Origin: an uncultured Porphyromonadaceae bacterium
GTDB lineage: Bacteria > Bacteroidota > Bacteroidia > Bacteroidales > Muribaculaceae
Direction: 5' to 3'
Assembly: GCA_947175425.1 (NCBI GenBank)
Contig: CAMWMR010000003.1
Span: 46,493-110,492, forward strand
Length of the DNA: 64,000 nucleotides
Shown: piece after piece, positions 18,940 to 28,343 of the stretch
Position numbering within the stretch: position 1 is the stretch's first letter
How the letters are laid out: every line of letters starts with the position of its first letter
Position numbers and translations under genes: made by a program
The notes under the pieces: generated by a model
Seen by the model: the letters and a program-made list of their open reading frames with translations, nothing else
Database searches by the model: none
What the model was told of the DNA's origin: nothing

Positions 18940-19395
18940 TTATTCGGCTACTACTTCAAAAGGAATTTCTACAAGAACTTCCTTGTGGAGTTTTACAGTA
19001 GCGGTATATTCGCCAACTTCTTTAACGGATTGTTTGATTTCGATGAGCTTACGATCAACATTGTGGCCGAGTTTTTCAAGAGCTTCAGCAATCTGAATGC
19101 TGTTTACAGAACCGAAGATGGTTCCGGTAGCGCTTGTCTTGGCACCGATAGTAAGTTTAACATCCTGGAGCTGAGCAGCAAGAGCTTCGGCATCAGCTTT
19201 GATTTTAGCGAGCTTGTGTGCGCGCTGACGGAGGTTTTCGGCAAGTACCTTAAGAGCCGAGGGTGTAGCAACAACGGCTTTACCTGTGGGGATGAGGAAG
19301 TTACGGCCGTAACCGTCCTTTACTTCAACCACTTCGTCCTTGTAGCCGAGACCGGTAACGTCTTCTTTGAGAATAATTTTCATATATCCTGGCAA
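18940..19395 (-). CDS. rplI: 50S ribosomal protein L9
   Basis: 151 residues. L9 is a two-domain protein joined by a long helix, bound near the L1 stalk. The N-terminal domain MKIILKEDVTGLGYKDEVVEV is preceded here by three residues (MPGYM...), so translation may instead start at the ATG four codons later. It is last in rpsF-rpsR-rplI and is followed by a good terminator. Confidence 0.95.
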   Translation of the reverse strand: MPGYMKIILKEDVTGLGYKDEVVEVKDGYGRNFLIPTGKAVVATPSALKVLAENLRQRAHKLAKIKADAEALAAQLQDVKLTIGAKTSATGTIFGSVNSIQIAEALEKLGHNVDRKLIEIKQSVKEVGEYTATVKLHKEVLVEIPFEVVAE

Positions 19396-19402
19396 TTAAG
19401 GG

Positions 19403-19672
19403 TTATTTCATAAGGTCGGTAACGTAGGGAAGGATAGCGAGGTGACGGGCACGTTTAACGGCCTGAGCTACACGACGCTGGAACTTGAGAGAAGTTCCTG
19501 TGATACGACGGGGAAGAATCTTACCCTGTTCGTTGAGGAATTTCTTGAGGAATTCCGGATCCTTGTAATCTACGAAGTTAATGCCGAAACGTTTGAAACG
19601 GCAGTATTTTTTCTTCTTCACATCCACCGACATGGGAGTGAGGTAGCGGATTTCGGATTGTGCTTGTGCCAT
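19403..19672 (-). CDS. rpsR: 30S ribosomal protein S18
   Basis: 89 residues. S18 pairs with S6 on the 30S platform. The [19 protein letters not shown] and [19 protein letters not shown] segments are diagnostic. It lies 3 nt after rpsF and 7 nt before rplI, the conserved order. Confidence 0.97.
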   Translation of the reverse strand: MAQAQSEIRYLTPMSVDVKKKKYCRFKRFGINFVDYKDPEFLKKFLNEQGKILPRRITGTSLKFQRRVAQAVKRARHLAILPYVTDLMK

Positions 19673-19675
19673 GAT

Positions 19676-20041
19676 TTAGTCCTCCTTGTTTTCTGTGGTT
19701 TGAGCCTGAGGAGCGGCGGCACGACGTGCACGACGCTTGGCGGCGTATTCTGCTGCGTATTTGTCCTGACGGAAAGTAAGCCAACGGAGAACGCGTTCGT
19801 CACGACGGTAAGCGATTTCCAGTTTGCGGATTACCTGAGGGTCAGCGTTAAATTCGATGAGGCTGTAGAAGCCTGTCGATTTCTTGTCGATGGGGTAGGC
19901 AAGTTTGCGGAGGCCCCATTCTTCGCTGTTCACAATTTCGGCGCCGTTATCGGTGAGCACCTTAGCGAACTTTTCTACCGCTTCCTTCATCTGGGCGTCA
20001 GACAAAACGGGAGTTAAAATGAAAACGGTTTCGTACTGCAT
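19676..20041 (-). CDS. rpsF: 30S ribosomal protein S6
   Basis: 121 residues. S6 binds S18 in the 30S platform. The start [15 protein letters not shown] and the [17 protein letters not shown] segment are typical. The last 20 residues form a charged Ala/Arg/Glu tail; in E. coli the S6 tail receives added glutamates, but that is not shown here. First gene of its operon, with promoter at 20091-20122. Confidence 0.97.
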   Translation of the reverse strand: MQYETVFILTPVLSDAQMKEAVEKFAKVLTDNGAEIVNSEEWGLRKLAYPIDKKSTGFYSLIEFNADPQVIRKLEIAYRRDERVLRWLTFRQDKYAAEYAAKRRARRAAAPQAQTTENKED

Positions 20042-20090
20042 TTTTGGTTGATAATTAATTGTTTAGTTGGAAATGAATTTTTCCGGCTGC

Positions 20091-20122
20091 AAAGGTACAA
20101 ATTTTTATCGGTTCTCGCAAAT
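20091..20122 (-). promoter_or_regulatory. Promoter of rpsF-rpsR-rplI
   Basis: TTTG (20119-20122), 20 nt, TACCTTTG (20091-20098) on the minus strand: a full consensus match. It leaves a leader of about 45 nt before rpsF. Confidence 0.8.
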
Positions 20123-20192
20123 ATTTTATTGAATACCAATTGCTCGTTTCTTAAAATTAATTAATTGCCTTTTTACTGACAATTATAATACT

Positions 20193-20200
20193 TACTTTTG
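20193..20200 (+). promoter_or_regulatory. Putative -7 box for the 20263 gene pair
   Basis: TACTTTTG matches TAnnTTTG, 62 nt upstream of the ATG. The -33 region is poor, so this is a tentative promoter, placed back to back with the rpsF promoter. Confidence 0.45.
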
Positions 20201-20262
20201 TGTTTATATTCGGACACTTTATTTAAGCATCCCGAAATTTTTACCGAAGTCTTAGCCTACCA

Positions 20263-21030
20263 ATGAGCAGTTCAACTCTATCGACCGCCAACGATGCCGC
20301 GGTTATTATCCCAATGTACAACGAGCGTGAGAACGCTGCCGCTATTATCGACGCGGTTATGGCGCTCGACTCGCCTTTCGATATCCTCGTTATTGACGAC
20401 AACTCTCCCGACGGCACTGCGGATATTGTAAAAGAAAAAATGGCGCAGTATCCCGGTAGAGTCGACCTCATTGAGCGAGCCGGCAAACTCGGCCTCGGAA
20501 CCGCTTATATCGAGGGATTCAAGCATTGCCTTGCCAAAGGCTATGAGTTCATCTGCGAAATGGACGCCGATTTCTCCCACAACCCTGCCGACCTGGTGAA
20601 ACTGCGAAAAATGGCAATCGACGAAAAAGCCGATGTCGTTGTCGGCTCTCGATACGTCTCGGGGGTGAATGTAGTGAACTGGCCGATGGGAAGAGTACTC
20701 ATGTCGTACTACGCTTCCAAATATGTTCGTTTCATAACCGGAATACCCGTTCACGACACTACTGCGGGTTTTGTATGCTACCGCCGCCGCGTACTGGAAA
20801 CAATGGAGCTGGACAATATAAAGTTCAAAGGCTATGCCTTCCAGATTGAAATGAAATTCACTGCCTGTAAACACGGTTTCAAGGTAATGGAAATGCCCAT
20901 AATCTTTGTAAACCGGGTACTCGGAACAAGCAAAATGAACTCGGGCATTTTCGGTGAAGCCGTCTTCGGTGTAATTCGCCTCAAATGGAACTCTTTCTTT
21001 AAAAAATACACAAAGGCAAAGCCATTATGA
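20263..21030 (+). CDS. Polyprenol-phosphate glycosyltransferase, GT2 (DPM1-like)
   Basis: 255 residues. A GT-A fold of family 2: the N-terminal VIIPMYNERENAAAIIDAV, DDNSPDGTADIV, and the DAD motif in CEMDADFSHNP (near residue 100) bind the nucleotide sugar and metal. Similarity to dolichol-phosphate mannose synthase suggests transfer of mannose to a polyprenyl phosphate on the inner face of the membrane. No membrane helices, unlike the longer GT2 at 59311. The stop overlaps the dihydroorotase start (ATGA). Confidence 0.88.
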   Translation: MSSSTLSTANDAAVIIPMYNERENAAAIIDAVMALDSPFDILVIDDNSPDGTADIVKEKMAQYPGRVDLIERAGKLGLGTAYIEGFKHCLAKGYEFICEMDADFSHNPADLVKLRKMAIDEKADVVVGSRYVSGVNVVNWPMGRVLMSYYASKYVRFITGIPVHDTTAGFVCYRRRVLETMELDNIKFKGYAFQIEMKFTACKHGFKVMEMPIIFVNRVLGTSKMNSGIFGEAVFGVIRLKWNSFFKKYTKAKPL

Positions 21031-22328
21031 ACTTCGACACGCTGATAATAAACGCCGAAATCTGCGATTGCAACAGCAGTCGAGGCATTGGATGGCTCGC
21101 AATTAAAGGCAATATCATTGCAGCGACAGGCTCGGGAGACGCTCCCGCAGATATTTTTTCTCAAGCGGCCGATATTATCGATGCCGAAAAAGCTTTTCTT
21201 ATTCCCGCACTTATCGACAGCCATGTGCATTTCCGCACTCCCGGAATGGAACACAAGGGAAATATCGCCACCGAAAGCCGAGAGGCAATACTCGGAGGGG
21301 TTACAACAGTGTTCGATATGCCAAACACAAACCCGGCGACTGTCGACGCGGCATCTCTCCGACAAAAATATGAACTGGCATACAGGCAGGATTGCCGAAT
21401 ATCATTCAAACCTTTCATTGCGGCATCACCCGGTTTCATGAAAAAAATAGCCGATGTCAATCTCCGCGACATCGCAGGCGTAAAACTTTTCATGGGAACA
21501 ACCACAGGCGCAATGGGTGCGCCCGACCCGAAAGAGCTTGCCGAAGTAATGGCATTCTGCACTCACAATAATCTCACAGTGGTTGTACACGCCGAGGACA
21601 ACGAAATTATAAATTCAAACGCCGCATACTACACCGAACTGTATGGCAGCCCGAAAGATGTCCCTCTTGAAATGCACAGCCGCATACGCTCGCGGGAGGC
21701 ATGTCTCCGAGCATCGGCAGCAGCTGTTGAATTGGCAATACGCTATGGAACACGCTTGCATCTGGCTCATATCAGCACCGCCGACGAAGTGCGGGAACTG
21801 CTCTCCGAAGGTCCGCTTGAAGGAAAACAGATTACCGCCGAAACTACTCCGCTCTACCTCGATCCGGTACTTGCCGATGCAACTCAGCGCTCATGGCGCC
21901 ACAAAGTGAATCCTGCAATAAAAACCGAAGTGGATGCCGAGGAAATACGCTCGGCACTCAAACGCGGCGCAATAGACACAATAGCCACCGACCACGCCCC
22001 ACACCTTGCTGCAGAAAAACAGGGAGGAGCACTTACGGCTGCCAGCGGAGCACCATCCATTCGCTTTGCACTCCCTGTAATGCTCACATACCTGCCATTA
22101 CAACTTATTGTAAATAAAATGACATCGGCGCCGGCCACAATATTCGGCATGGGCAATTACGGAACACTAAACGTCGGCGACCCGGCAAATATTGTTATTA
22201 TAAAACCCGAGGAATATACAATTACCGACAACATGGTCACGGCTCCTTGTCATTGGACACCCTTCCACGGACGCAAGGTAATGCACCGAGTGACACATGT
22301 CCACCACAACGGAGAGCAATTATTATAG
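21027..22328 (+). CDS. pyrC: Dihydroorotase
   Basis: 433 residues, the long (type I) form. It cyclises carbamoyl-aspartate to dihydroorotate in pyrimidine synthesis. Metal ligands are visible: His66 and His68 in DSHVHFR, Lys153 (carboxylated bridge) in GVKLFMG, His188 in HAED, His248 in HIST and Asp322 in TDHAP. Translationally coupled to the upstream glycosyltransferase. An allantoinase or hydantoinase cannot be fully excluded from sequence alone, but the motif spacing favours dihydroorotase. Confidence 0.88.
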   Translation: MNFDTLIINAEICDCNSSRGIGWLAIKGNIIAATGSGDAPADIFSQAADIIDAEKAFLIPALIDSHVHFRTPGMEHKGNIATESREAILGGVTTVFDMPNTNPATVDAASLRQKYELAYRQDCRISFKPFIAASPGFMKKIADVNLRDIAGVKLFMGTTTGAMGAPDPKELAEVMAFCTHNNLTVVVHAEDNEIINSNAAYYTELYGSPKDVPLEMHSRIRSREACLRASAAAVELAIRYGTRLHLAHISTADEVRELLSEGPLEGKQITAETTPLYLDPVLADATQRSWRHKVNPAIKTEVDAEEIRSALKRGAIDTIATDHAPHLAAEKQGGALTAASGAPSIRFALPVMLTYLPLQLIVNKMTSAPATIFGMGNYGTLNVGDPANIVIIKPEEYTITDNMVTAPCHWTPFHGRKVMHRVTHVHHNGEQLL

Positions 22329-22387
22329 CAGACCGGCCGATTTGACAGCATTTTGACATAATATTCCGACCATCTTTGTCATTTTAA

Positions 22388-22406
22388 CCCTATTTAACAA
22401 ATAGGG
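22388..22406. repeat. 8-bp perfect inverted repeat upstream of the 22598 gene
   Basis: CCCTATTT (22388-22395), loop AAC, AAATAGGG (22399-22406). It ends 24 nt before the -7 box, covering the place where a -33 element should be. No T-run follows, so an operator is more likely than a terminator for the dihydroorotase gene. Confidence 0.5.
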
Positions 22407-22430
22407 AGAGGTATTTTATTGCCTTAATAT

Positions 22431-22438
22431 TAACTTTG
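22431..22438 (+). promoter_or_regulatory. Promoter -7 box for the GHL10 gene
   Basis: TAACTTTG is a perfect -7 element; the -33 region lacks TTG at the right spacing. It gives a leader of about 150 nt containing a weak ACTAA/TTAGT hairpin just after the start site. Confidence 0.55.
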
Positions 22439-22597
22439 CAGCATCAAGCACTAAGAAACGGTTTTTAGTTCTCAAACCACTGCCTAACTAACCATTCTCC
22501 TTAGTCAAAATACCACCTAAAACCAAGCATTTTCATAAAACCCATCAAAAGCCTTTGGCAAATACCATTATTATAACTCCAATTTAATCTAACCACT

Positions 22598-25500
22598 ATG
22601 AAAAAACTGTTTCTTGCAGCGGCGGCAACGATAGCGCTGCTCTGCGCCGGAACTCCGCTTCATGCTCAGCCGAAACGCGAATTCCGAAGCACCTGGATGG
22701 CCGGCATGGGCATAGACTGGCCATGGAGCGATGACCTGCGAACGGAAGACACAATGAAAAGACGTTTGCAAAAGTATCTCGATGAACTCGATGCCCAAAA
22801 TTTCACAAGCGTCTGCATTCACATCCGACCCCGTGCCGATGCTTACTACAAATCCACTCTGGAGCCATGGAGCGAAGACTTTACCGGCGTGCGCGGAAAA
22901 GACCCCGGTTGGGATCCGCTGGCATTCGCAATCGAGGAATGCCACAAGCGAGGAATGGAATGCTACGCCTGGTTCAACCCATTCCGAGTAAATGCCAACA
23001 GTGTCGATTATCAAACCGATTTCGACAAGGAATGGCGCGAAAAAGGGTGGCTCATGAAAGGTGTAAACGGAACATGGACAATATTCAACCCCGGAGTTGA
23101 AGGTGCTCGCCGCCATTGCCTCGATGTATTCAAAGAAGTATACATGAACTACGACATCGACGGAATGCTTTTCGACGACTATTTCTACCCCGGCGAGGGC
23201 ATGCCCGGCGCTCCGAACGACGACAACAATTCCGGAATAGATTCCGATAGCGACGACTACGTGACTTGGAAACAATCGAAGTCTCCTCTCAGTCTCTACG
23301 ACTGGCGCCGGGAAAACGTCAATTCATTTGTTCGCGAACTCTTTGACGAAATTCAGGCGGTACGCCCCGATATGCGTTTCGGAATCGGGCCGGCAGGAGT
23401 CGGACACGCTTCAGCAAGCGAGCGCAATCTGCCTCTTCCAAAAATAACATCCAACGACTGGCAATATGCAAAAATCTATGCCGACTGTCTCGCATGGCTC
23501 GAAGACGGTTCTATCGACTTCATAAGCCCGCAAATCTATTGGACAAGTTATAACGTTAAAGCTCCGCACGAACCTTTATGCGAATGGTGGAACATGGCTG
23601 CCGACCATTACAACCGCCATTGCTACACCAGCGTGGCCGCATATAAACTTGGAGGCGAATTCGGTCCCAATAACGAAACCGGCTGGAGCGAGATAACAGA
23701 TCAAATAGAATTTTCGCGCAAGTACACCAAAAACAACTCGGCAGGGCAAATCTACTATAATACCAAAAGTGTGAACGGCCCCGCCATCAGCGGCCTCGGC
23801 AATTATATACAATCGAATTCCTACACCCGCAAATCTCTCGTCCCTATCGTAGACTGGAAAACCCGCGTGCAATATCCTGCAGTTTCAGACCTTGAATACT
23901 CAAACGGAACTCTCACATGGAAAGCCGTTGAAAAGGAGGCGCGAGCTATTGTCCGTTACAGCGTCTACGCCATTCCTTCCACGCTCGATTACTCACAGGC
24001 ATTAGCCGAAGACGGCGATGGGCTGAACGCCGACTATCTTTTAGGAGTAAGTTACTCGCCATCGTATACAATTCCGGCCGACAAAACCATAGCTCACTGG
24101 TATGCCGTTTGCGTTTACGACGGTTACGGATATGAGTACGAGCCTGCTTTTGCAAACTATTCGGTTGAACGCGCGCCGGCCACAAGCCTCCTTTCTCCCG
24201 TCAATGGCAACCGGGTGGACTGGGATACTACATTTGAGTGGACACCGGTAAATGGAGCAAACTACATCCTTGAATTTTCCGACACCGAAAATTTCAAAGT
24301 CATTACCAAGACAATCGCAAATCTAACCGAATGCTCGGTGAGCGTTCCTCTCGATTTCATAACCGGCAGCACTGCATACTGGCGAGTTGTATCCTCTCTT
24401 CCCGGCATGCTCTCGAATTACTCCACCCCTGCATCATTTACAATTCCCGAACGCAAACCTGCTCCGACAGGCAAGCCCCTGTCGCCTGCCGACAACTCCG
24501 AAATTACCGTTCCCGAAATTGAATTGACTTGGACAGTTCCCGAGCCCGAATGGGAAGAAACCGACTACTCATTGTCTCTCGAGATTTTCCTGCTCATCGA
24601 CGACCCTACAATCTCGGCTACCCGCCGCCTGGTGTACTCTACAGTAGTCGATCACACAACAGGCTCACTTATAATTCCGGTGGCGTCTGTCGGGAAAGGC
24701 GACTTTGAATGGCGCCTTAAAGCCGGCGGCAGCCGCTGGAGCACGAACTACTCTCCGGCAGCCACATTCACCGTCGCAAAGGACATAATCGGCATATATG
24801 AAAAAGACTATCAGGTAAAGACCGATATCGACACATATCCCGACAACGGAGAAACCCGACTGACCAACCTTTGGTATCGTTCGGCGCATGCTCCTTACGA
24901 AAACATGGTGTTTGAACGTAAGGGCGACATGAATCGTGGCATGACAGCTGTAGGCAACCGTGTATACATAAGCGGCCGCGAACGCAACACAACAAAAACC
25001 AATATATACCTTAACGAATATGACGCCTCTACAGGCGAGTTGCTTCGCACTATACAATTGAGCGAGAACGGACGTGTGCCCTACTACCCGTGCAACGATG
25101 TAATTAAGGATTCGGAAGGGAACATATGTATAACCAATCTGTCGACCGATACCTCGGCATATCCCCTGATTATATTCAAGGTTAATCTTGAAACCGGCGA
25201 GCTGACGCAGTTTGCAGAACTTAAGACAAATGCCGGACAAACATGGCGGGTAGATCATGTAGGTATAACGGGAAATATAAACACAGGAGCTTTCACACTA
25301 TATGTCCCCGTATCATCTACCAACGAAATTCACGTATGGGACAATCCCAAAAATCTTCTCTCGTTAGGTACAGGAGGAGGCATGACTTATCGACTCAAAG
25401 GCTTCTACCCGGCTGACGCCACCAATTTCGGCATATCGCCTCGAGTTGTTCCTTTGGACGCATCCTACTATTATATTAACGGAGGCTCCATAGGTTTCAG

Positions 25501-26077
25501 CATGTATCGCAGCGAAACACTCATCGGGTCTTTCGACAGTGCCTTGTACGCAGCACCTCGCGACAATGCAACCAACGGGGCTGCGGTTGTTTCGCTTGCC
25601 GGACGAGATTATATTATTTACAGTTACGCATCGGCTGCAAACGGAGTTCAGGTTGCTATTGCAGAGAAAACCATGGAAAGAAGTTTCAATGGACTGAACT
25701 TCATTGGAGCATTCCCGGCTGCCGGTCTGGGAACTGTTGAGTCAGGCTCGGGAATAACCGCAATTGATGTCGTTAAGCGAAGCGATGACGAAGCCGACAT
25801 ATTCGTCTACAGTCCCGGCAACGGGTTGGCTGCCTATCGTTTCCACGCAGGAGAATTCGGAGGAGTGGAAAGCATTTCCAACCTGTCGGACACCATGGAA
25901 ATGCATCTTGCCGGCCGAATAGTAAAATTTTCTCGCCGAGCATCTGTTGTATCGGTAAGCACAGTCGCAGGGGCACAAATTCTCTCGGCCAAATCTGTCG
26001 ACAATATCGAGTTACCCTCGGCAGGCACCTATCTTGTAAACGCCGATGGCAAAGCGGCTTTGTTCCATGTAAAGTAG
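22598..26077 (+). CDS. Secreted GHL10 (DUF187/YddW-like) glycoside hydrolase-like protein
   Basis: 1159 residues. Signal peptide (about 1-24, ending LHAQ). Residues 28-400 form a glycosyl-hydrolase-like 10 TIM barrel with REFRSTWMAGMGIDWPW, CIHIRPRADAYY, YAWFNPFRVN, DGMLFDDYFYP and ISPQIYWTS; such enzymes are thought to act on polysaccharide or denuded peptidoglycan. Three fibronectin-III-like regions follow (about 420-730), then a beta-rich, propeller-like region (about 760-1080) and a C-terminal tail ending GTYLVNADGKAALFHVK that resembles a secretion or sorting domain. Own promoter; terminator at 26096. Confidence 0.85.
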   Translation: MKKLFLAAAATIALLCAGTPLHAQPKREFRSTWMAGMGIDWPWSDDLRTEDTMKRRLQKYLDELDAQNFTSVCIHIRPRADAYYKSTLEPWSEDFTGVRGKDPGWDPLAFAIEECHKRGMECYAWFNPFRVNANSVDYQTDFDKEWREKGWLMKGVNGTWTIFNPGVEGARRHCLDVFKEVYMNYDIDGMLFDDYFYPGEGMPGAPNDDNNSGIDSDSDDYVTWKQSKSPLSLYDWRRENVNSFVRELFDEIQAVRPDMRFGIGPAGVGHASASERNLPLPKITSNDWQYAKIYADCLAWLEDGSIDFISPQIYWTSYNVKAPHEPLCEWWNMAADHYNRHCYTSVAAYKLGGEFGPNNETGWSEITDQIEFSRKYTKNNSAGQIYYNTKSVNGPAISGLGNYIQSNSYTRKSLVPIVDWKTRVQYPAVSDLEYSNGTLTWKAVEKEARAIVRYSVYAIPSTLDYSQALAEDGDGLNADYLLGVSYSPSYTIPADKTIAHWYAVCVYDGYGYEYEPAFANYSVERAPATSLLSPVNGNRVDWDTTFEWTPVNGANYILEFSDTENFKVITKTIANLTECSVSVPLDFITGSTAYWRVVSSLPGMLSNYSTPASFTIPERKPAPTGKPLSPADNSEITVPEIELTWTVPEPEWEETDYSLSLEIFLLIDDPTISATRRLVYSTVVDHTTGSLIIPVASVGKGDFEWRLKAGGSRWSTNYSPAATFTVAKDIIGIYEKDYQVKTDIDTYPDNGETRLTNLWYRSAHAPYENMVFERKGDMNRGMTAVGNRVYISGRERNTTKTNIYLNEYDASTGELLRTIQLSENGRVPYYPCNDVIKDSEGNICITNLSTDTSAYPLIIFKVNLETGELTQFAELKTNAGQTWRVDHVGITGNINTGAFTLYVPVSSTNEIHVWDNPKNLLSLGTGGGMTYRLKGFYPADATNFGISPRVVPLDASYYYINGGSIGFSMYRSETLIGSFDSALYAAPRDNATNGAAVVSLAGRDYIIYSYASAANGVQVAIAEKTMERSFNGLNFIGAFPAAGLGTVESGSGITAIDVVKRSDDEADIFVYSPGNGLAAYRFHAGEFGGVESISNLSDTMEMHLAGRIVKFSRRASVVSVSTVAGAQILSAKSVDNIELPSAGTYLVNADGKAALFHVK

Positions 26078-26095
26078 CGACAACATTCCTATAAT

Positions 26096-26127
26096 AAAAA
26101 CGGGCTGTCTTCGGACAGCCCGTTTTT
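26096..26127. terminator. Bidirectional terminator between two convergent glycosidase genes
   Basis: AAAAACGGGCTGTC-TTCG-GACAGCCCGTTTTT: a perfect 14-bp stem with a TTCG tetraloop, A-run on one side and T-run on the other. It serves the plus-strand GHL10 gene and the minus-strand amylase gene alike. Confidence 0.93.
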
Positions 26128-26143
26128 ATCATATTACGCAAGT

Positions 26144-28225
26144 TTATCGTATATACACCTTACTTACCTGCGAGCCTTGACGGCGAATATATAATCCGCT
26201 GCCGGGCTCCGATACGGGTATGCCTTGAAGCGTGAAATATTCCACAGGCGCATCATTATCCGCAACAATATTCTCCACTCCGGAAGGTTCGGTAACCATA
26301 ACGCTCTTATCGTTCCAATCCACTGTTACGGTATATGTTTTGGTTGAAGTAATACCTGTCACACTCATTGCCTTGGGATCGTTGAGCTGCTCGAAATATA
26401 CTTTCTGCCCCAATGCGGCGGTTGCATCGGAAGAAAAGCCGTAGCGGTTTCCCGAAGCATTGAACGAGTTCCAGTCGCCGGCAGAGCCAAGCTTTTTGGC
26501 AAAGCTGAAATACCCCTTTATTTTTACATCGGCAGTGAATTTTGAACCCGCGGCCGTCATGGCAACGCCTTTTGCGGGATCCCATGTCAAGGTATTCACC
26601 TCACCGAGAATATAGAACTCATCGGGCATGTCGGCAGGACGGGCATCCGGGTCGATTTTAGTGTATTCAATATATCCGGAACGCATTTCGGTATCTGATT
26701 TCGCAGTCCATTGTACACGGATGGGGCCGTAAGGTTCGTCCGCACCGATATTCAGCACGGTTTCCTGCGAACTTACAGTTATGGGAGATCCTCCGTTGAC
26801 AGTGATTGTACCCGATGTGGCATTGACAAGAGTAGCACGGACTTCAAGAGAGGGTGTTGAGAAACTTGTAGCCCCCGGTTCGAAATCGATTCGCGGAGCA
26901 TTTATTACGCTTTCGTCATAAATCACAGCAATTCCGGAAGCGCCTACAGTGCCGCTTATCGATCCGGCGGTAACAGTAAAGACATTCCCCGAAACCTCAT
27001 CCTTATATGTACCTGCCGGAACATAGGAAGCACCGTTGGGAACATTTACAGCACGGGAAGAGCCGTTTGCCACAACTATGCATGCGCCACCTCCGGCACG
27101 GGTTATGCATGTAACGCCGTCGGCCGAACTTATATACTCGGGGGTATCGCCCATTACATTACGAAGACGGTTCACTGCAGCAATATGGGCAGCGGTAAAT
27201 CCGGTACTGCCCTTGACACCGATCTTTATATCGTTGTAGCCGGTATTTGAAGGACGCGACAGATAGAGTGCTGTCGCTCCCTGACGGCATGCCATCAATG
27301 CCCATGTTCGGTCGATAACAGCCTGGGAAATCTGTTTTGTTTCTCCGCCCTGGTTTGCAAAGGTATCGTGACTCTCGGCCCAATATACCAGTTTGTTCGG
27401 CGCAATGCCTTGTTGCGTGAGCGAACCTATTGAAATTGCAGCCTGACCCGAGCGAATTTGCGAACGCACGGCATTGGCATAAGAGTTATCGGTAACCGAT
27501 ATATAATCGGTGTATTCTTTCATTAGCGCCTGCGCATTGCTTCCGCCCGGGCTGTCGAGAATTTCACCGTAATGCCAGAGATTATTAGCTGTGACGGCAC
27601 TCCAGAATCCACAGTTTTCGGAAGGGAGACTAATGTGTTTTGCAGCATCCCAGCGAATACCTTTTACTCCGCAGCCGGCAAGCTCATTGATGTAAGCGAC
27701 CACAGCCTGCTGCACCTCGGTATTCTCACTGTTCATATCGGGATAGTCGCCGAGGTTGTCGTGCGTAATACTGTTGCGGTCGCCGTAATTAATGCTGCGG
27801 AAAGTTGCCGAGTGCCAGTACTTGGTATCGTTCCATTTTGTGGCACGATACGAGCTTGAACCGTTTACGTGGTTGGCTACAACGTCGACAACAATTTTTA
27901 TGCCGTATTTATCCGCCTCGGTACACAGCTGGGTAAGCGAGGCCTTGTTGCCTATTCCTCCGGTGCGTATAGCGAAATCATAGGGAAGATAGGCATAGTA
28001 CCATTCGGCATTTGCATTGGCATTACCTTGTATGGGCGAAATTTGAACCGCACCGAAACCGGCTTCGGCAATAGCCGGGAGTTCATTGCGAATATCGGTA
28101 AGTGTCCAGTTGAAGCAATGGAGAATATTGCCGTCCTGAATATTCTTAGGCAAGTCGTACGACTGCGCGAAAGCCGATGCGCTTGCAGCCATCAGCGTGA
28201 TGGCAAGACTCAATTTTTTTGTCAT
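26144..28225 (-). CDS. Secreted alpha-amylase, GH13
   Basis: 693 residues from the ATG at 28225, chosen because it starts a clear signal peptide (MTKKLSLAITLMAASASAFA); an upstream in-frame ATG is not protein-like. The GH13 motifs are present: DVVANH (114-119), nucleophile Asp193 in GIRWDAAKH, acid Glu221 in HYGEILD and Asp287 in ESHD. It should hydrolyse alpha-1,4-glucans. Residues 400-590 hold amylase domain C and a beta domain; about 570-660 has a SusE/F-like YILGEVN..W region. The tail ends YFTLQGIPVSEPGSGLYIRRQG, a common Bacteroidales C-terminal signature. Confidence 0.92.
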   Translation of the reverse strand: MTKKLSLAITLMAASASAFAQSYDLPKNIQDGNILHCFNWTLTDIRNELPAIAEAGFGAVQISPIQGNANANAEWYYAYLPYDFAIRTGGIGNKASLTQLCTEADKYGIKIVVDVVANHVNGSSSYRATKWNDTKYWHSATFRSINYGDRNSITHDNLGDYPDMNSENTEVQQAVVAYINELAGCGVKGIRWDAAKHISLPSENCGFWSAVTANNLWHYGEILDSPGGSNAQALMKEYTDYISVTDNSYANAVRSQIRSGQAAISIGSLTQQGIAPNKLVYWAESHDTFANQGGETKQISQAVIDRTWALMACRQGATALYLSRPSNTGYNDIKIGVKGSTGFTAAHIAAVNRLRNVMGDTPEYISSADGVTCITRAGGGACIVVANGSSRAVNVPNGASYVPAGTYKDEVSGNVFTVTAGSISGTVGASGIAVIYDESVINAPRIDFEPGATSFSTPSLEVRATLVNATSGTITVNGGSPITVSSQETVLNIGADEPYGPIRVQWTAKSDTEMRSGYIEYTKIDPDARPADMPDEFYILGEVNTLTWDPAKGVAMTAAGSKFTADVKIKGYFSFAKKLGSAGDWNSFNASGNRYGFSSDATAALGQKVYFEQLNDPKAMSVTGITSTKTYTVTVDWNDKSVMVTEPSGVENIVADNDAPVEYFTLQGIPVSEPGSGLYIRRQGSQVSKVYIR

Positions 28226-28240
28226 GGTAGAAGATAGAAT

Positions 28241-28252
28241 CACAAATTTGTG
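28241..28252. repeat. 12-bp palindrome at the amylase transcription start
   Basis: CACAAATTTGTG is a perfect palindrome directly downstream of the -7 box, where transcription should begin. It could be an operator for a dimeric regulator of starch use. Chance is possible because the sequence is A/T-rich. Confidence 0.4.
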
Positions 28253-28284
28253 CAAAAATAAGGTTTTATTCCCTAATATGCAAA
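28253..28284 (-). promoter_or_regulatory. Promoter of the amylase gene
   Basis: TTTG (28281-28284), 20 nt, TATTTTTG (28253-28260) on the minus strand, full consensus. The leader is only about 20 nt. The -33 box touches the T-run of the ettA terminator. Confidence 0.8.
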
Positions 28285-28318
28285 AAGGTGTGCACCGAAC
28301 AGAGTCGATGCACACCTT
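28280..28318 (-). terminator. Terminator of ruvX-def-ettA
   Basis: AAGGTGTGCA / TGCACACCTT, a 10-bp perfect stem with a 14-nt loop (28285-28318). On the minus strand it is followed by TTTTTG, 26 nt after the ettA stop. Confidence 0.8.
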
Positions 28319-28343
28319 ATATAATATATAATAGGATTAATTA

